Assembly (NCBI RefSeq): GCF_009861525.1
Contig: NZ_WVHL01000002.1
Span: forward strand, 620,001-684,000
Source of the DNA: Pseudomonas sp. LD120
GTDB taxonomy: Bacteria > Pseudomonadota > Gammaproteobacteria > Pseudomonadales > Pseudomonadaceae
Direction: 5' to 3'
Length of the DNA stretch: 64,000 nucleotides
Shown: positions 61,691 through 64,000 of the stretch, one piece after another
Position numbering within the stretch: position 1 is the first letter of the stretch
Layout of the letters: each line of letters starts with the position of its first letter
Notes under the pieces: model-generated
Told to the model about the DNA's origin: nothing
What the model saw: only the letters and a program-made list of their open reading frames with translations
Databases searched by the model: none
Made by a program: the position numbers and the translations under genes

Positions 61691-63619
61691 ATGGACGCTG
61701 GCAGTGACGCGCAGACAAAAAAACAAGATGCCTCGAAGTCTACGGGGCGGGTCAACCGGCGGATCCTGATTGTTGATGACAGCCCGGCGATCCATGAAGA
61801 CTTCCACAAGATCCTTGTACCGTGCCAGGCGCCGGACCTGAGCCAGGCTGAACAACTGTTGTTCGGCAGCACCAGCCCCCTATCCCATCTGCCTCCCTTC
61901 ACCCTCGACTCGGTGTTTCAAGGCCACGAAGCCCTGGCCAGGGTCGAGTCGTCCCTGACCCTGGGCCAGCCCTATGCCCTGGCCTTTATCGACATGCGCA
62001 TGCCGCCCGGCTGGGACGGCCTGGAAACCATCGAGCGATTGTGGAGAGCCGACCCAGACCTGCAGATCACCCTGTGCACCGCCTATTCCGACTATTCCTG
62101 GGAGGCGATGGCGCAACACTTGGCGTTTGGTGATCAGTTACTGATCCTGAAAAAGCCCTTCGACAGCCTGGAAATCCGCCAGATGGCCAGTGCCTTGACC
62201 TGGAAGTGGCAGATGGCCAGGGACGCCCGGCAGAAACTGGACGACCTGCAACAAACCATTGAAGGACGGGTTGCCGAGTTGCTCAAGGTCTCGCACCTGC
62301 TGCACTACGATGCCCTCACCGGGCTGCCCTCCAGTACCCTGCTGGGCGATCGCCTGGGCCAGGCCATGGCCCGGGCGCGCCGCTATGACCAGCCACTGGC
62401 GGTGATGTTCTTCGGCCTCGACCGCTTCAAGCGGATCAACCATGCCCTGGGGTATCCGGCCGGAGATGAACTGCTGAAAAAAACCGCTCGCGCTCTGCAG
62501 CAGGACATGCGCGAGTCGGACTCGGTATTCCGCTACGGCTCCGACGAATTCGTGGTGCTGCTCCCCGACCAGCAGCGCCCCGCCCAGGTCCGCGCCCTGG
62601 CGGAAAAACTCCTGGCCACCGTCAGCCAGTTGCACGACATCGCCGGGCATAGCCTGCGGGTGACGGCCAGCCTGGGAATCAGCCTGTACCCCGAGGACGG
62701 CCAGGATCCTTTGTCGCTGATCAAGAAGGCCGAAATGGCCATGCGCACCAGCAAGGAACAGGCACCCGGCAGCTACGGCCTCTTCACCGAAGACATGACT
62801 CACCGGGCCCGGCAACAGCAATACCTGGAATCAGGGATTCGCCAGGCCCTGGAGCGCCAGGAATTCCATCTGCACTACCAGCCGAAAATCCATCTGGCCT
62901 CGGGCCGGGTAGTCGGCGCCGAGGCACTGATTCGCTGGCAGCATCCACAACAGGGCTGGATCAGCCCAGACCAGTTCATTCCGGTGGCCGAAGACAGTGG
63001 TTTGATCACCCGCATCAGCCAGTGGCTGCTGGGTGAGGCCACTCGCCAGTGCCGAGCCTGGCAGGACGCCGGCCTGCCTCGGGTGCCGTTGTCCATCAAC
63101 CTCTCAGCCAGCGATTTCCGCCAGCCGCAACTGCTCCAACACCTGCACAGCGCGCTCACTGCCAACGCCCTGGACCCGGCATTGCTGGAGCTGGAGATCA
63201 CCGAAAGCGTGCTGATGCAGAACGTCGAGGCCACCCTCGCCACCCTCCTGGCGATCAAGGCCTTGGGCGTGCGCCTGGCCGTCGACGACTTCGGCACTGG
63301 TTATTCGAGCCTGAGCTACCTGCGCAAGTTTCCGGTGGACGTCTTGAAGATCGACCAGTCCTTCGTCCAGGGCCTGAGCCACGAACACAAGGACGCGGTA
63401 CTGGTCAACGCCATCATCAACCTGGGCCGCAGCCTCAACCTGAAGGTCATCGCCGAGGGCGTGGAAACCCTCCAGCAACTGACCTTTCTCCAGCAGCAAG
63501 GCTGCGAAGAAGCCCAGGGCTACTACTTCAGCAAGGCCCTACCGGCCGTGGACTTCAGCCGCCTGATTGACATGCGCCAGCCACAATTTCAAGGGACGGA
63601 CCATGACCGCGAACAGTGA
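61691..63619 (+). CDS. Response regulator REC-GGDEF-EAL, phosphodiesterase with degenerate GGDEF
   Basis: A 642-residue protein. The receiver (22-160) has D29/D30 and phospho-acceptor D101 in FIDMRMPPGW. The GGDEF domain (about 205-370) has lost catalysis: the motif is GSDEF (283-287), and the first metal Asp is Gly242 in FFGLDRFK. The inhibitory site RESD (274-277) is kept. The EAL domain (380-630) has EAL 411-413, N470, E502, DD 532-533, K553 and E589, so it should hydrolyse c-di-GMP. It is divergent from the HD-GYP regulator and its end overlaps the peroxidase start. Confidence 0.93.
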   Translation: MDAGSDAQTKKQDASKSTGRVNRRILIVDDSPAIHEDFHKILVPCQAPDLSQAEQLLFGSTSPLSHLPPFTLDSVFQGHEALARVESSLTLGQPYALAFIDMRMPPGWDGLETIERLWRADPDLQITLCTAYSDYSWEAMAQHLAFGDQLLILKKPFDSLEIRQMASALTWKWQMARDARQKLDDLQQTIEGRVAELLKVSHLLHYDALTGLPSSTLLGDRLGQAMARARRYDQPLAVMFFGLDRFKRINHALGYPAGDELLKKTARALQQDMRESDSVFRYGSDEFVVLLPDQQRPAQVRALAEKLLATVSQLHDIAGHSLRVTASLGISLYPEDGQDPLSLIKKAEMAMRTSKEQAPGSYGLFTEDMTHRARQQQYLESGIRQALERQEFHLHYQPKIHLASGRVVGAEALIRWQHPQQGWISPDQFIPVAEDSGLITRISQWLLGEATRQCRAWQDAGLPRVPLSINLSASDFRQPQLLQHLHSALTANALDPALLELEITESVLMQNVEATLATLLAIKALGVRLAVDDFGTGYSSLSYLRKFPVDVLKIDQSFVQGLSHEHKDAVLVNAIINLGRSLNLKVIAEGVETLQQLTFLQQQGCEEAQGYYFSKALPAVDFSRLIDMRQPQFQGTDHDREQ

Positions 63620-64000
63620 ACACATCCGCCCCCTCCAGCGCCGCCACCTGGGCACGCCTCTGCACCTGCTGCTCGGCATCGGACTCAGCATCAGCCTGAG
63701 CGCCACAGCCGCGCCACTGGACGAACCGCTCAAGCCGCTGCCCACCGCACCGGCCATGGACCCGAAGCGAGTCGAACTTGGACGCCGGCTGTTCAATGAA
63801 CCACGCCTGTCCCAGGACCAGAGCCTGTCTTGCGCCAGTTGCCACCACCTGGACCAGGGCGGGGCCGACACCCAGGCCAAGTCGCTGGGCATCAAGGGAC
63901 AACTCACCCGGGTCAATGCTCCCAGCGTGTTCAACGCCGCGCTGAACTTCCGTCAATTATGGGACGGCCGCGCCGAGACCCTTGAAGCACAGATCGACGA
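63603..64000 (+). CDS. Di-heme cytochrome c peroxidase (3' end outside window)
   Basis: The first ~130 residues of a periplasmic MauG/CcpA-type peroxidase, which would reduce hydrogen peroxide using cytochrome c. An N-terminal signal (about residues 15-36) precedes RVELGRRLFNEPRLSQDQSLSCASCH, with the first heme-binding CASCH at 77-81, followed by GIKGQLTRVNAPSVFNAALNFRQLWDGRAETLEAQ. GGGA 6 bases before ATG lies inside the end of the REC-GGDEF-EAL gene, with 17 bases of overlap, so both are likely co-transcribed. The frame runs off the window. Confidence 0.92.
   Translation, partial: MTANSEHIRPLQRRHLGTPLHLLLGIGLSISLSATAAPLDEPLKPLPTAPAMDPKRVELGRRLFNEPRLSQDQSLSCASCHHLDQGGADTQAKSLGIKGQLTRVNAPSVFNAALNFRQLWDGRAETLEAQID

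Overview
The window is a GC-rich chromosomal segment of a Pseudomonas, most likely the P. fluorescens group (P. protegens/P. chlororaphis type). This rests on family resemblance and remembered gene order: mltD - two peptide-binding proteins - permeases - ABC ATPase - fabI preceded by gloB, methyltransferase, rnhA, dnaQ and ldcA is the order I recall around PA1806-PA1818 of P. aeruginosa, and pepN - DUF2797 - DUF1315 near a phosphatase and nadK is another recalled core block. Dispersed palindromic repeats (REP/REPIN type) of the kind common in this group also occur. No rRNA, tRNA or CRISPR array was seen.

Layout. 1-2955: 3' part of a MexD-like RND pump. 3.0-5.3 kb: two very small exported proteins flanking an IS1182-like element whose transposase carries an early amber codon. 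5.4-10.6 kb: a beta-propeller lactonase, a small DUF5629-like protein, and an MMPL/RND exporter with a YCF48 beta-propeller partner. 11.0-22.5 kb: SulP transporter, then a long minus-strand series (nadK, phosphatase, an AAA+ ATPase / membrane protein / membrane-anchored TPR trio, DUF1315, DUF2797, pepN), with DUF1853 divergent from nadK. 22.5-25.1 kb: REPIN pair, arsB, arsR, FMN reductase. 25.2-34.7 kb: LysR regulator, GNAT, ldcA, dnaQ, DUF2388, rnhA, methyltransferase, gloB, mltD. 34.7-43 kb: Npp/Yej-type peptide importer operon (two binding proteins, two permeases, double ATPase) and fabI. 43-50 kb: signalling and decay zone with a frameshifted lipoprotein pseudogene, a GAF-GGDEF cyclase, NnrS, a PTS-EIIC/EAL fusion and the 3' remnant of a TonB-dependent siderophore receptor. 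49.7-55 kb: VOC protein, AraC regulator, LysE exporter, CheV, Aer-type chemoreceptor. 55-60 kb: DUF3455 protein, ECF sigma/anti-sigma pair, DapA-like aldolase, RNase T2, RhtB exporter. 60.1-64 kb: a divergent pair of response regulators (degenerate HD-GYP; REC-GGDEF-EAL with degenerate GGDEF) and the start of a di-heme cytochrome c peroxidase.

The strongest candidate for an undescribed system is the translationally coupled AAA+ / polytopic membrane / TPR-membrane trio at 16669-19426. The second is the fusion of a complete sugar-PTS EIIC permease fold to an apparently active EAL phosphodiesterase at 46817-48904. Cyclic-di-GMP signalling is over-represented: one apparently active cyclase, two apparently active phosphodiesterase domains and two degenerate domains lie within 20 kb.
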